Shown: positions 49,301 to 61,224 of the stretch, piece after piece | How positions within the stretch are numbered: the first letter of the stretch is position 1 | Layout of the letters: each line of letters starts with the position of its first letter | DNA from: Zygnema cylindricum | Taxonomy: Eukaryota; Streptophyta; Zygnematophyceae; Zygnematales; Zygnemataceae | Direction of reading: 5' to 3' | DNA length: 64,000 nt | Assembly: GCA_037447655.1 (NCBI GenBank) | Contig: JBBHKE010000927.1 | Coordinates: 138,400 to 202,399, forward strand | Notes under the pieces: model-generated | What the model was told of the DNA's origin: nothing | The model's database searches: none | The model's input: only the letters and a program-made list of their open reading frames with translations | Made by a program: the position numbers and the translations under genes

Positions 49301-52300
49301 ATTTTTGAGGCGAGCCCATCAGTTTGGATAAGATAAAGCTTGCTGTAGACTCGTCTATGGTTTTAGCAACTCCTAACTTTTTGTTGGTAATTGTAAGATA
49401 TATAACGGGATTCTCTAGCCTAGTGTATACTGGTACATGAAACAAGAAGTTTACGTCAAAAAAGTGTTTGTCTAGTTGAAATGCATAAGAAGCTTTTATG
49501 TTTTTCGTCAGCAAGTAGTATGCTAGTCTATTCTGTTTTGCACCTTGCAAATTGCAATGGCTTGCTATTAGTGTGAGTATGCTTTGTCGAAAGGATAATA
49601 CTAGAATTCAGAAGGGCTCTTTCTTTCTGTAGCTGGTGAATTTTACAGCGCAGTCGATCAGATTCAATGGCGTTAGTTTATCAAGTGCTTGGAGTACTTG
49701 ACGTATAGTGTTTTTCACTGTAAAAGGAATAAACTTCATTAAAAATCATTTGTATAGTTCTTTGCAAATCTTATGACGCTGTTTCTTTATACGCTTTTTC
49801 TGAAAGATTTCCTTTTAAAGCTAGTGTGTTCCTTAGTTGGAATCGCAGAGTCAGGAGAAACATGATGATGCCAGGGACATGATGATGTTGTTTGTTTGAA
49901 GTATACAAGTAAGAATTCTTTCAAGGCAAATTGTACCTGAGTAATATATTCACAAGGCACTAATTGTCGACACCTAACACCATAGTTCTTAAGTGGAGAG
50001 TATGAGACCATATTCATACGTTTTTTATTTGAATTGTGTGGGGTAAAGTGACGTAAGGTAAGATCAAATGAAAGCAAAATTTGAATCAAGAGTAAAAGTG
50101 TGGCCACATTTTTTCTACTCTTGAAAACTATGCCTTTACACCATTTTAGTATGAACTATACTAAGGTTAAGTGGCTGAATTTTATGACACTGTGAATCGC
50201 TATTAAGGTTTAGATATATACAGCGTGGGTTTATATACATTTTAATGTTATTAAATTATAAGGTCTGCACAATGTGGACGATTTTCAACTGCTACCAAAA
50301 TATTGTTAATAAAAAAACAATTATACGCTATTTTATGTCCAGGGGACAAGAATTCACGGCACCGATTTTGTGTAACTAACGCTAATTCATGGCGTACTGT
50401 AGAACACTCACTACTAATTCAAAGAACGGAATTTGAGTGGTTGAGTAGGCCTTGATATTCCTAATCGAACTGATGTAAATTATGCCATTTTCACGGTCCC
50501 TAAATTGGCAGTGAGTATTCCAGGTATTTTCATTAGTTTGTGAAGTTTAGCGCTATTTTTCTTTTGCAGGCCCTCCACAACAAATTATTGGACAGACTCT
50601 CCACACTTTTTTCGATTTGAGACGTGGAGATATGCCTATTTCGACCGCCCGTTTACCAGAACTCGGTCTTTCTGTTTCGGATAAACAACGTATTCGTGAC
50701 CGGAGTAGTATTATGGCCCGGCATGTTTTTGCAGACAAGGGAGAAGCCTATGTCAATTCACAGGTATTTTTTTATTTTATTTTCTGCACCATCGATGAGA
50801 TTCTGAGGGAGAACCATGTGAGAGTGTTAGTAGGAATTTATGATTTGGGAGGATTCTATGTGAATGTATAATTGAAATTCTTTGAATCTCCGTAAGCGTG
50901 TTATGGTTAATGTAAAGCTTAACCATAATGGGAGGTCTACACAAAGTGTTTTCCCACCCACGGTACTTGAAAGAAGTGATTACTGTACCGGGTTTTCATA
51001 CAAAAGCTAAAAATTACTTGCACAATATTACTGGATCTTGTGTTGCTGTAAATGTTTGTTTTTTTTTTGTTTTTTTTAACATGATAAGCTTTTATTCTGA
51101 TTTCCTTCTTTGTTTCTTTTTTTCGACAGGTTTCAGCTCTTCTCCAATCGTTGGAGATCGAAGAAAATGGGAGAATTGCTGGTCCTATGGGAGGGCGGTT
51201 TTCTGAATTCGAAGATTATTGGTCTCAAGCCAATGGTCCGGAAGCAAAAATGAGAGCTCATCAAGGTGGAGAATGGGCACAAGAGTTTGGAAAACACATG
51301 GAGGCAGGACCAAGTGGATGGGCAGATGAGTTTGGACAGGAAATGAAGGGAGAGAATTGGGCTGGAGAGTTTCAAGAGGTGAGAATGGTGTTTTTTGGAT
51401 TTGTTGTAGTCCTAATTTGTTTGTCGTTTTGGAGGGAGAGGATTGGGCTCGAGAGTTCGAAGAGGTGGGGTAGGCGTTTGTGGGTTCGTCATTAGAGTTG
51501 TAATATGTTTGTCGTTTTCAGTTTGAAGGGGAGATTTTTAAGAAGGAAATGGGAGTTTGGTGAGTTGAAGTTGTGTTTAGTGAGGCTATACTGGAGGTCC
51601 TTTTGTCCTCTTGAGCTGGTGTGTGTGTATTTCTATTTTCGATTTCTATTTTTGAAATGTGCAAAAAAATTGTGGGGTTTGTACACATTGTTGAAATTCT
51701 CCATTGTGGAAATTTCTTTTTGCTTCGAGAATTAGTTGCACAAAAGTCCACTGAAGAAAAATTTCACGAAGGGATTTTACACAAAGAGGAATTTACACAA
51801 AGGGAAATTCACATGAAGAGAAATAAAGAAAATTTACACTAAGGAAAATTTACACCAGGGGAAATTCGCACTAAGGAAAAATTACACTAAGGGAAATTTG
51901 CACACTAAGGGAAATTTACACACTAGGGAAATTCACACAGGGAAATTTACACTAGTGGAGATTTACATAAGGAAAGTTTACAATAAGGAGATTTTAGACT
52001 AAGGGAATTTACATTCAGGGGAAATAGGAGAAACTTGCACTGAGGGAAATTAAACTAAGGGAAGCTGACATTAAAGAAATTTACACTGAGAGTAAATTAC
52101 GAGTGAAAATTTACACAGAGGGAAATTTACGTCATCTAAGGGAAATTCACACTAAGGAAACATTTTGCATTTTCAGGGTGAATGGGGTCTTACGGACTTC
52201 GTATGAAATGTTTTTTCAAACATAGGTGTAAAAAAGACTATTTGACAAAGATTGTGATTTGCTGAGCTGAACCACTCCAATTTTCAGACCGATAGAATAG

Positions 52301-55104
52301 GCATATAAGAAGTACACTAGTTGCTTTGAAAGATGTATATAGTTTTAACGAAAATTGGGTACATGGGAATGGTAGCGGATTGTTTAAAAATAATGTCTTA
52401 TTGTCAACTGAAAAGAGATAGGAATTGCTTTTTTGTGGGGCTTTAGAGATGGGGTCAAGAAGGTTTGACTTCAGAACAAAGGAGAGCTCGAGATCAAAAT
52501 GGTCACTTTCAGGCTATCCAGCAAACAAAGCAACTGGTTGACACTCTCTCTCAGGACTCAAATCCTAAAATGCAGGTGTGTTTGATGGGACAACATTGTA
52601 CGATTATATGTTATTGTATTTCTACAGTGTATTATCATGTTTATTGTTATTGTTTTGTTATTATTATGATTTAGTTCATTATAATGCGTTAGATCTCCCT
52701 CAAATGTGAGTGTTTGATTGTACAAGATTTTACGATTTTATGTGATGTATTGTATTATGTTATGTTAGTTTGTATTATAGCATGGATGATTATCTTCTTT
52801 TCCATCATGTGACGCTTGGTCACTCGAAAATGCAGTTTGCTCGAGGATACAACATTATACAATAGTATTTTACATGGTAGTATCCCATTATTTTGTGTTT
52901 ATATCGTAGCACGTGAGGTTCTCTTATTCCATTAGGTTATTGTAGTCGATGTCTATATATATCAGGCTATGGTCGGTATTGTTGTGTCAGAAATTGGGAG
53001 AAGTTGTTCGAATATGTTTTGCACTCTCTTGTTGACCATGGTGAGAGGATCAAGGGTATTTTGGTGAAATGTTGATCCGAGAGTGTTTTCTTCTACACCT
53101 TCATTTCCGTACGATTCAATGATTATGAATTTTATGAAAATCATAATCAAAGGTTTTCAAATGATTCTAGTTCTGAATGCAGTTTGGTACGTGGATGAAA
53201 AAAGGCTACTGGTTTTATAATTTTTTATTGAACCAATGATTGAACAAACGAATTTTGTTTTATATATACAACACATATCAGCAAACTATGACCTTGTATT
53301 ATAAACAAGTACATGTCAACAACAACAACGACTCATGAACAGAGTACAAAACAAAAAAGTTATGAAATTCTACGAAATAGTAGTGTGACAAGTACTTGTA
53401 CTTTTACTATGACCTAAGTTTTTGTGTTTGCTTAATATATAGCTTTGGCATCTTTTTTTCCAGCATGGGTTTTCATAAGTTTCCTTCTATATGATATTTA
53501 TCTCTGCAGAATTCCAAATTTTTGCAATTTGTTTCAAAAATGAGTCGAGGAGAACTGATTGTTGAAGACAATACAGTAAAACCGGTCGCTTCAACAGGAG
53601 CTGATCAATGGGCAGAAGAATTTGAAAGACTAAATTTACGAACAGAAGGGGAACCAGAAAGATGGGCCAATGAGTTTGCTGGACAGCATGTACGTATATT
53701 TCTCAGTTCTCCATTTTTTCCTTTTCTTTTAACTCAATTGGTGTCTATTTGGAAAAGGCTGTATTGGGGGCACTTTTATTTACGGGCTTTTGTCTCGGTG
53801 GTCTCCATTTGATGTGTTTTCTTTAGAACTGCCCTTGACCAAAGAATAAGTGTAGAAGCTTTTTGATCCTGGTTACATATTTTGTATAAACGTAGTTAAA
53901 ATGAGGTGTGTTCTTTAACACCTGAATTTGCTTTATTTACAATTGAGAGTCAGGTCATTTTACAAGTACCGTTCCGATTCTTGTGTTGTTCGGTACATCT
54001 TCAGTTTTTTTCATTTCTCTTTCTATAAATGTTTTGCAAAGAAATAATATTGGCCTGTCCTTTTTCAGGATTATCAGGATCCGTCTTTTAAGGATGGATA
54101 GAGGAAAAGGCATGATTGTTTTTATAAAGCTATTTTTGTGTATTAAAGTCATTTGTAAATCTATAAATGATATAGACTATATGCAGGACAATGTCTGTTA
54201 AGATTTATTCTATCCATGTTTTCCTAAAGCCTGGACTAAACTGTAAGATCATTCTGTCCTTATCTGACTTCAAAATTTTGTCGTTTTCAATCAGTGGATG
54301 CGACTTGGTGTACTGTTTATTTAGTAAAGGTATTTTGTTAAAGAGGGATCACAATCTTTACTAATCTAGGCTTGGATGATGTTACAACATGCTGTTGAAC
54401 TCTTTGATTAGTGCTTACAATATTTAATAAAAAAGTACAACATAAAAACAACCACCAAAGTAGCATTGTTTTTTTTTTAAATGACCGACCTTGCTTAGCA
54501 AAAAAAACAAAGAGCAACAACCAACGTATCATCATTGATTTTTATCATTTTTGACGATTTTCTATGTATTTTTATGGTCTCTTTTTGTGGTTTTTGTGAG
54601 TTGTTTTTTGCAGCTGCAAGATGGCTCGTGGGCTCAGGAATTTGTAAGAGGTCAAAGTAACTCGATGCCTAATATGGATCAATGGGCAGAAGAATTTCAA
54701 ACTGGGACGGGCCGAGAATGGGCCGAAGAATTTGGGGACCAAACGGGGAATATGAATGACGCTTCGGGATGGTTAGATTCATATAATAAGTGAGTTTTCA
54801 TGCTCTTACTTTCATTTTTTTGTCATTTTTGGTCATTTTTGGGTCATGTTTTGGTCATCATTTGGTCAAGTTACCATACTCTTATGTATTACCAAATATC
54901 GGTAACATGACTAAAAGTTGACCAGAAAAATGTTAGTGAAAAAAAGTCGGTGTAGATGGATAAAGCTGGATGAGGGAAGCGGGAGGAGGGTGTCTAGGTT
55001 TTTTTATTTTATTTTTGGGTTTCGAAACCAGAATGTGAGGTGCTGAGTTTTTTATTTTTTCTATTTTAGAATCAGGTCGAACGTATTGTTCACTTTTGCC
55101 AAAC

Positions 55105-55199
<95 letters not shown>

Positions 55200-58100
55200 C
55201 CTCTCTCTCTATATCTCTGTCCCTCTCTCTCTATATCTCTGTCCCTCTCTCTCTCTCTCTTGTCAGGTTTGTGGAGGATCAATTGAGGGGAGAAGCCAAA
55301 ATGCCTGCGAACCAAAGATGGATCTATCAGTTTTCCGATAGCAATCCTTATGTGGGTCATCCCAGCCCAATGAAAGAGGGACAAGATCTTTTTCGAAGGT
55401 GATAATTACTTCCAATCTTTCACTTTCTTTTACTTGCGGTCAGTATTCTATTTTTAATGTGAAGTTTATGTAATTTCGGAAATGCTCGCCCTGATTCCTC
55501 CAAGGCTTTTTCGAAAAGATTTTATGGAAGGATAGTTATTGGGTAAATGGAGATTTTCATGGGATAAAACTTTTTTTATCAAGGAAAATTCCGACTGGAA
55601 TATGTCATCTTGTTTGTTTATCATCTTGTGTGACGTGACAGAGGTTTGCTGAGTGAAGCAGTCTTGGCACTAGAAGCCGAAGTACTTCGCAATGAAGAAA
55701 ATTCCGAGGCTTGGAGACTTTTGGGTATTGCACATGCAGAAAATGACGATGACAGACAGGTATTGCCCAAACACAAAATTTCCATTTTATTTTTTGTTTT
55801 AGTTTGACTTTCAGTTTGAGTTTTAAGTTTCAGGTTTTGTGTTAGTTTTAGTTTTTAGTTTCGGTTAAGTCAGATATTTTCCAAACACTTAATTTCCGTT
55901 TTATTTTTTGTTTGAGTTTAAGTTTGAGGTTTTGTTTTTGTTCTAGTTTTCAACAGGTAACCCCCCCCCACTGAGCATCATAATTAGACTATCACTAATA
56001 GTAGATTTTTTTGTGATCCACATAGTATTTAGTGTGGACCGCATTAATTTCGAAAGTTACATTGAGAGCGAGTCATGTATGTGAGATATCGGTTTCAGTT
56101 TCGGTTTCGGTCCCGGTTTCTATTTTTGTATCCATAAGATTAATTACGACAAATGGTTTATTTTTAGCTTTGTGAATTCTTAATGGTATTCTTTCTGCAA
56201 ACCTTTTTCTTTATAAGCATTAAAGGTTTGCTTTAGCTGAAAACTTCAGTAATTTACAGACCCACGGGTTCGTTTATGAGAGCCTTTATACACATTACAA
56301 CTAGTAACTGAAGGAATGTTTTTCTTTTCTTTTCTTTCCTTACCTCTTCTTTTTCCTTTAAAAAGCGAAAACCGAGGCCGTAGTATACATTTTTATATTG
56401 AATTTTACTAAGAAAATGTGGTTACAGTACGGTGACATGTGAATAAAACCCAAATTAAAAACTTCGACTGTTTCCACTTTTTTCCTTGCACTTGACAGCT
56501 ACGGTTTAATAAATTTGAGTCGATCCTTAATCTCACCTTAACCGTAAAATCACAGTTTAAGCTCTTCTTAACTCTAAAAACTCACCCATACTTCTTTGTA
56601 CCCTTTTGTACCTCTTTGTATCCCTCTGTTCCTCTTTTTCTGTAGGCCATTGCGGCCATGGTCAGAGCTCGAGATGCCGATCCTTCGAATCTTGAAGTCC
56701 TTTTGGCTTTGGGAGTAAGCCACACTAATGGTGAGTACATCGCCCATCGTTATTAGTGTTAGTGAAATTATTAATGTTAACACTAGTTTAAGATTAACTC
56801 CACTAAATTATGTAATTGCCATGTGGTGCATTATGGACCACTTAACTGAATAGTGTTTACTGAATTGTGTTATTAACGCTCATTTATGATTTTGGGTTAA
56901 GAAAATACTCACTCGAATTAGAGTGGTTAACTCTAATGGCAATGGACAGTATTCGCTACTATTATTAGTCGTTGATTTTTTTTTTAGATGGGAGAGGGGG
57001 AGAGGGGGGGGTGGGGAGGAGATGAGGTGGGATGGTTGTGGAAAATGTCATCTGCGAGAAAATACATCGGGAGTTTTTTTAAGTGTTAGCAACACCAATT
57101 TGGTGCCGTTTTTTTTTTTTTTGTTTCCTTTTTAATCCTCTGAACACAAAATAGAGGTTGAAACATTAGTTTTTTTTCCTTAACGCTAGACCCGTTGAAA
57201 ATCAGCCATGTTATTCAAAACTGAATCAGAACCAATAATTATAATATAAGCCCCACACTAACCATTTCTTAACTCCACGGTCACTCCAGCGAGTCACAGT
57301 GTAGTCTTGAAAATGGTATCTTGTTGTGAATTTGTTCTTACGATGTTATAGAACTGTCTAATGGATGGTTTTGTTAAGAACCATGAGATTTTCGCACAGA
57401 AGATCAGGAAATAAATGGAGGTAAATCAAGGTTAGATCGAGGTTATCTGGAGGTTAAGTCAAGGTTAAGTCAATGTCAAATCAAGGTTAAATTCAGGTTA
57501 AATCAAGGTTAAATTGAGATTAGATGGAGTCTAAATCAAGGTTGAATTGAAGTTTTATCAATGTTAAGGTTAAATTGAGGTTAAAATGAGTTGTAGTATA
57601 GGTTATCTCGAGGTTAAATGAAGGTTAAGGTTAAATTGAGGTTAAAATGAGTTGTTGTACAGGTTATCTCGAGGTTAAATCAAGGTTAAACTGGTTAAAT
57701 CGGGGTTAAAACGGAGTTAAAACGAGGTTAAATCAAGGTTTTTATGGTAATCACTTTGATTTCTCTATATAATGCTGATTTAAGTTTAGATGTGAGTTTT
57801 TCACTCTTTCAAGGTTACCCAGTTTGAGGAATATGGCACTTTTTTGGTAGGACAGCAAATATTTAAACGGAGACAAGGGAAGGAGGGGGGAAGGGGGGAG
57901 GGGGGGAGAGGGGGAGGGGGAGGGGAAGAGGGTTTGTGTGCGTTTTAATGGAGGGGTCTCATAATCGAAGGAAAGATAAGGGTTTTTTTTTCTCCAAAGA
58001 CTGCCTGTCATTTTAAGTTTCTTTTTTTTTTTGCTTTTTCTTACAACTTGTGGTCCTGAAGAACGGTTTTACTCTGAAAGAACTTCGGTTATGTTTTTTC

Positions 58101-61100
58101 TTTTCCTTTTTCCCTAAGAGCACAGTGGGTCATTTTTGTTTTTTTTCCTTTTAGTTTGGGAGGAGTGTGGATCATTTGAAGAAAAAAGTCTCTCTCCCTC
58201 TCCCTCCCTCTCTCTCCCTCTCCCTCCGTCTTTCCCTCTCCATCCCACTCTCTCTCCTTCGCTCTCCCTCCCTCTCCCTTTCACTCTCTCTCCCCCCCTC
58301 TCCCTCCCTCTCCTTCCCTCTCCCTCCCTCTCCCTTTCACTCTCTCTCTCCCTCTCTCCCAATCTCTCCCTCCCTCTCCTCTCTCCCACCCTCTCCTTGC
58401 CTTTCGCTCTCCCCCTCTCTCTCCCTCTCTCCCCCTCTCCCTCCTCTCCCCCTCTACCCCTCTCCCTTTTTAATTCTGAGAGGAAAGTGGATCCTTCTTT
58501 GGGGTGCAGAGTTAGAGCAGGCTGAGGCTCTTAGCTATCTCCGAGGATGGATTCAGCATCACCCGAAATATGGAGCTTTGATTTCGACAGAAAATGCCGA
58601 GCGTCTCACACACTCGGAGGTGGGCGTCTCTCTCCCTCTCTCTCTTTCTCTTTCTCTCTCTCTCTTTCTCTCTCTCTCCTCTCCCTCTCTCTGTCTCTAT
58701 CTCTTCCCCCCTCTCTCTCTCTCTCTCTCTCTCNNNNNNNNNNNNNNNNNNNNNNNNNNNNNNNNNNNNNNNNNNNNNNNNNNNNNNNNNNNNNNNNNNN
58801 NNNNNNNNNNNNNNNNNNNNNNNNNNNNNNNNNNNNNNNNNNNNNNNNNNNNNNNNNNNNNNNNNNNNNNNNNNNNNNNNNNNNNNNNNNNNNNNNNNNN
58901 NNNNNNNNNNNNNNNNNNNNNNNNNNNNNNNNNNNNNNNNNNNNNNNNNNNNNNNNNNNNNNNNNNNNNNNNNNNNNNNNNNNNNNNNNNNNNNNNNNNN
59001 NNNNNNNNNNNNNNNNNNNNNNNNNNNNNNNNNNNNNNNNNNNNNNNNNNNNNNNNNNNNNNNNNNNNNNNNNNNNNNNNNNNNNNNNNNNNNNNNNNNN
59101 NNNNNNNNNNNNNNNNNNNNNNNNNNNNNNNNNNNNNNNNNNNNNNNNNNNNNNNNNNNNNNNNNNNNNNNNNNNNNNNNNNNNNNNNNNNNNNNNNNNN
59201 NNNNNNNNNNNNNNNNNNNNNNNNNNNNNNNNNNNNNNNNNNNNNNNNNNNNNNNNNNNNNNNNNNNNNNNNNNNNNNNNNNNNNNNNNNNNNNNNNNNN
59301 NNNNNNNNNNNNNNNNNNNNNNNNNNNNNNNNNNNNNNNNNNNNNNNNNNNNNNNNNNNNNNNNNNNNNNNNNNNNNNNNNNNNNNNNNNNNNNNNNNNN
59401 NNNNNNNNNNNNNNNNNNNNNNNNNNNNNNNNNNNNNNNNNNNNNNNNNNNNNNNNNNNNNNNNNNNNNNNNNNNNNNNNNNNNNNNNNNNNNNNNNNNN
59501 NNNNNNNNNNNNNNNNNNNNNNNNNNNNNNNNNNNNNNNNNNNNNNNNNNNNNNNNNNNNNNNNNNNNNNNNNNNNNNNNNNNNNNNNNNNNNNNNNNNN
59601 NNNNNNNNNNNNNNNNNNNNNNNNNNNNNNNNNNNNNNNNNNNNNNNNNNNNNNNNNNNNNNNNNNNNNNNNNNNNNNNNNNNNNNNNNNNNNNNNNNNN
59701 NNNNNNNNTAGTTTTACTCCCATTTTGAAGTTATCTTGTTAATGGGTTTCTTACAAGTTACGAAGTTACACTTTACATTTTACACTTTTACATGTTTACA
59801 AGACTGTTTGATTCAACCGTACTCGTCTCACATTTCCAGCAGATGTATAAGATTAGAACATTGACCATCCACCATCATCCTTCGCCCTTTAAGCATTATT
59901 CACCATTCAACATCCATTACTCATCTTTGAACTTTCAAGCATTGCCCGTCCAATTTTTTGAGTATTGAACAGACACTTTACGTTCATACGTGTTACATGT
60001 GTACATTTTACATATTACATTTGACATTCTATGTTTTACATTTGACATTTTATGTTTAACATTTTACATTGTCCATCAGAACATTTGTACATTTTCACAT
60101 TTTACATTTCACATTGAAGCATTGAACATTCTTTGGGTAATTGTTCTATTGAAGTTTTACCCTCATTTTGATGTCAAATCGTACAATCTGTAGAGCTTTT
60201 GGGGTTCGCCCTAAAACTGTACGATACACCTTCAACACCATGGCAAATTTCTTCTTACCCTGTGAGCATCAAACATTTAACATCGAATTTATTCGTATCA
60301 CCTGTCCATTGCAAATTTTCGACCGTCGGGATGAGTTTTGACTGTGGGGATGACTGAAAACCAAGAGGTTGATTTTGACAGGTGACGAGCCTCTTCATGG
60401 AAGCTGCAAAAATGGCACCTGAGGACGCCGATGTCCACACTGTATTGGGTGTTCTTTTTAACCTTTCTCGTGAATACGATCGTGCAATTGAGGCTTTTCG
60501 AAGAGCTTTGGCTCTCAGGCCTCAAGATTATTCTCTGTGGAATAAATTGGGAGCAACTCAGGCCAATAGTACCCACAGTGCGGAAGCCATAGAAGCTTAC
60601 CAGAAGGTGAGAGATATGGGGAGATTTTAAGCAAGAATTACTGTAATAATTCAGTCGTGGATCGGTTCTCTATCAAAAAAATTCTCATAATTTTGTATCA
60701 TCTTTGTTTCCTGCGAATTAGATCAAGTTATTCTGACACTTGATAATTTTGATAATTTTCTATTGCCTTTTGACTGATCGTTAACATTGCAGTTAAAGTC
60801 GTTAACAGTGAAACACAGGAAATGTATATGATAAACGGTCAACCAAATTCAACCATCGTTGATGATCTTTTTAGTAACAACATTCTTTTGTATTTGACGT
60901 TTTCTTTGCGTTATTTGCTGTTCCATGCAGCTTCTGTTTCAGTTCCTTACATTTTTTTCTGTCCTTTTTTTTGCCGGTTAACAGGCACTGGACCTGAAAG
61001 CAAACTACGTCCGGGCCTGGTCAAATATGGGAATCGGTTTTGCCAATCAGGGCCGATATGAGGAATCGATCCGTTATTATGTGAGAGCTTTAGCTATGAA

Positions 61101-61224
61101 CCCTCGTGCCGATAACGCTTGGCAATATTTACGGATTTCCCTAAGTTGTGCCGGTCGTACCGACCTTCTCGGAGCTTGTGACCGACGAGAATTGGACCTT
61201 TTGCATAAGGAATATCCTCTGTAA
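46331..61224 (+). CDS. PEX5: Peroxisomal targeting signal 1 receptor PEX5
   Basis: The cycling receptor that binds PTS1 cargo in the cytosol and delivers it to the peroxisomal membrane. Fourteen exons: 46331-46456, 47051-47194, 48822-49047, 50570-50763, 51130-51378, 52447-52575, 53510-53689, 54614-54789, 55267-55398, 55642-55759, 56646-56730, 58510-58619, 60382-60606 and 60985-61224. Phases close to 777 residues (Arabidopsis PEX5 is about 728). Visible parts are MALRDLV with the conserved N-terminal Cys13, the site mono-ubiquitinated for recycling in this family; eight WxxEF motifs (W279, W294, W307, W390, W408, W422, W440, W452) that dock to PEX14/PEX13; [13 protein letters not shown] (359-371), the PEX7-binding region in plants; and TPR repeats from about 515 to 760 with [39 protein letters not shown] and [12 protein letters not shown]. 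It ends HKEYPL. The assembly gap is wholly in intron 12. No coding part is missing. Confidence 0.96.
47189..47470 (+). repeat. Tandem repeat copying the PEX5 exon 2 donor
   Basis: About four units of 65-85 bp. The unit begins at the exon end (GCTTAT then GTGAGCTTTCTCAC), followed by GTTCAAATTTAGTAAAAAGT and TTTAGGAAACCTATGAAAGT. The third unit repeats GCTTATGTGAGCTTTCTCAC exactly and the fourth has TTTATGTTAGCTATCTGAC. Intron 2 therefore holds at least one further perfect copy of the splice donor. Confidence 0.85.
48210..48400. mobile_element. CCCATCGCTATTAG MITE variant in PEX5 intron 2
   Basis: ACCACCCATCGCTATTAGAG at the left, GCCACTTAAACGTGTTATTAACA in the middle and CCCACTCGAATTACAGTGATTTC towards the right. 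The same order is seen at 56736-56950 and, decayed, at about 40446-40605. Confidence 0.55.
50186..50398. mobile_element. Decayed TACACCG-family MITE in PEX5 intron 3
   Basis: GACACTGTGAATCGCTATTA at the left and CTAACGCTAATTCATGGCGTAC at the right are diverged family ends. The interior contains AATTCACGGCACCGA. Confidence 0.5.
51350..51560 (+). repeat. Duplicate of the PEX5 exon 5 end (WAxEF motif) in intron 5
   Basis: The exon end GGAGAGAATTGGGCTGGAGA ... CAAGAG with donor GTGAGA is followed about 70 bases later by GGAGAGGATTGGGCTCGAGA ... GAAGAG with GTGGGG. The copy would encode EDWAREFEE, another WxxEF motif. The first upstream AG that could open it is followed at once by an in-frame TAA, so I do not call it an exon. 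GTTTGTCGTTTT words close both units. Confidence 0.8.
51750..52165. repeat. GGAAATTTACACTAAG minisatellite in PEX5 intron 5
   Basis: A degenerate tandem array of about 16-22-bp units (GGGAAATTTACACTAAGGG variants) over roughly 400 bases, with more than twenty copies. It shows no spacer/repeat regularity and no coding frame. Confidence 0.9.
55108..55260. repeat. (CT)n microsatellite forming the tract before the PEX5 exon 9 acceptor
   Basis: Pure CT runs for about 90 bases, then continue with CCC and ATAT interruptions to 55260, followed by TGTCAG and exon 9 at 55267. The repeat serves as, or replaces, the polypyrimidine tract of intron 8. Confidence 0.97.
56736..56950. mobile_element. CCCATCG MITE variant abutting the PEX5 exon 11 donor
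   Basis: The element starts TACATCGCCCATCGTTATTA. Its first T is the sixth base of the donor GTGAGT of exon 11 (exon ends 56730). The body matches 48210-48400: GTTAACACT, GCCATGTGGTGC, GGACCACTTAACTG, GTGTTATTAACGCTCATTTA, ACTCGAATTAGAGTGG. The donor remains consensus-like. Confidence 0.65.
57415..57745. repeat. GGTTAAATCAA minisatellite in PEX5 intron 11
   Basis: A degenerate array of AGGTTAAATCA / AGGTTAAATTG units (10-22 bp) over about 330 bases. A longer unit (GTTATCTCGAGGTTAAAT) occurs twice within it. Confidence 0.9.
57880..57935. repeat. G-rich purine tract in PEX5 intron 11
   Basis: Consecutive GGGG runs separated by A, GA or AA on the transcript strand: a potential G-quadruplex site. 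Confidence 0.8.
58188..58470. repeat. CT-rich tract before the PEX5 exon 12 acceptor
   Basis: TCTCTCCCTCTCCCTCCC-type sequence for about 280 bases, ending about 40 bases before exon 12 (58510). The open frames here are simple-repeat artefacts. Confidence 0.95.
58620..58733. repeat. CT-rich tract after the PEX5 exon 12 donor, running into the gap
   Basis: The donor GTGGGC is followed within three bases by CTCTCTCCC, which continues to the first N at 58734. Confidence 0.95.
58734..59708. other. Assembly gap (975 N)
   Basis: A run of N inside PEX5 intron 12. It starts within a CT microsatellite, which probably caused the break. The neighbouring exons join in phase and without missing family sequence (LTHSE to VTSLFMEAA), so no exon need be hidden here. 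The true length is unknown. Confidence 0.99.
59755..60125. repeat. Degenerate ACATTTTACATT repeat in PEX5 intron 12
   Basis: TTACATTTTACACTTTTACA and ACATTTGACATT words recur over about 370 bases. Confidence 0.7.

Noticed and set aside
51750-52165. CRISPR-like repeat array
   Set aside because: Units are degenerate and contiguous without unique spacers, and the locus is a plant intron.
55061-55384. 107-codon minus-strand frame over PEX5 exon 9
   Set aside because: Mostly a GA-repeat translation antisense to the CT tract and to exon 9.
57415-57745. Interstitial telomere repeat
   Set aside because: The unit GGTTAAATCAA does not match the plant TTTAGGG repeat and is degenerate.
58114-59742. 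Open frames of about 380-510 codons across the gap
   Set aside because: They consist of CT-repeat translation and N. The only real coding part is PEX5 exon 12 (58510-58619).
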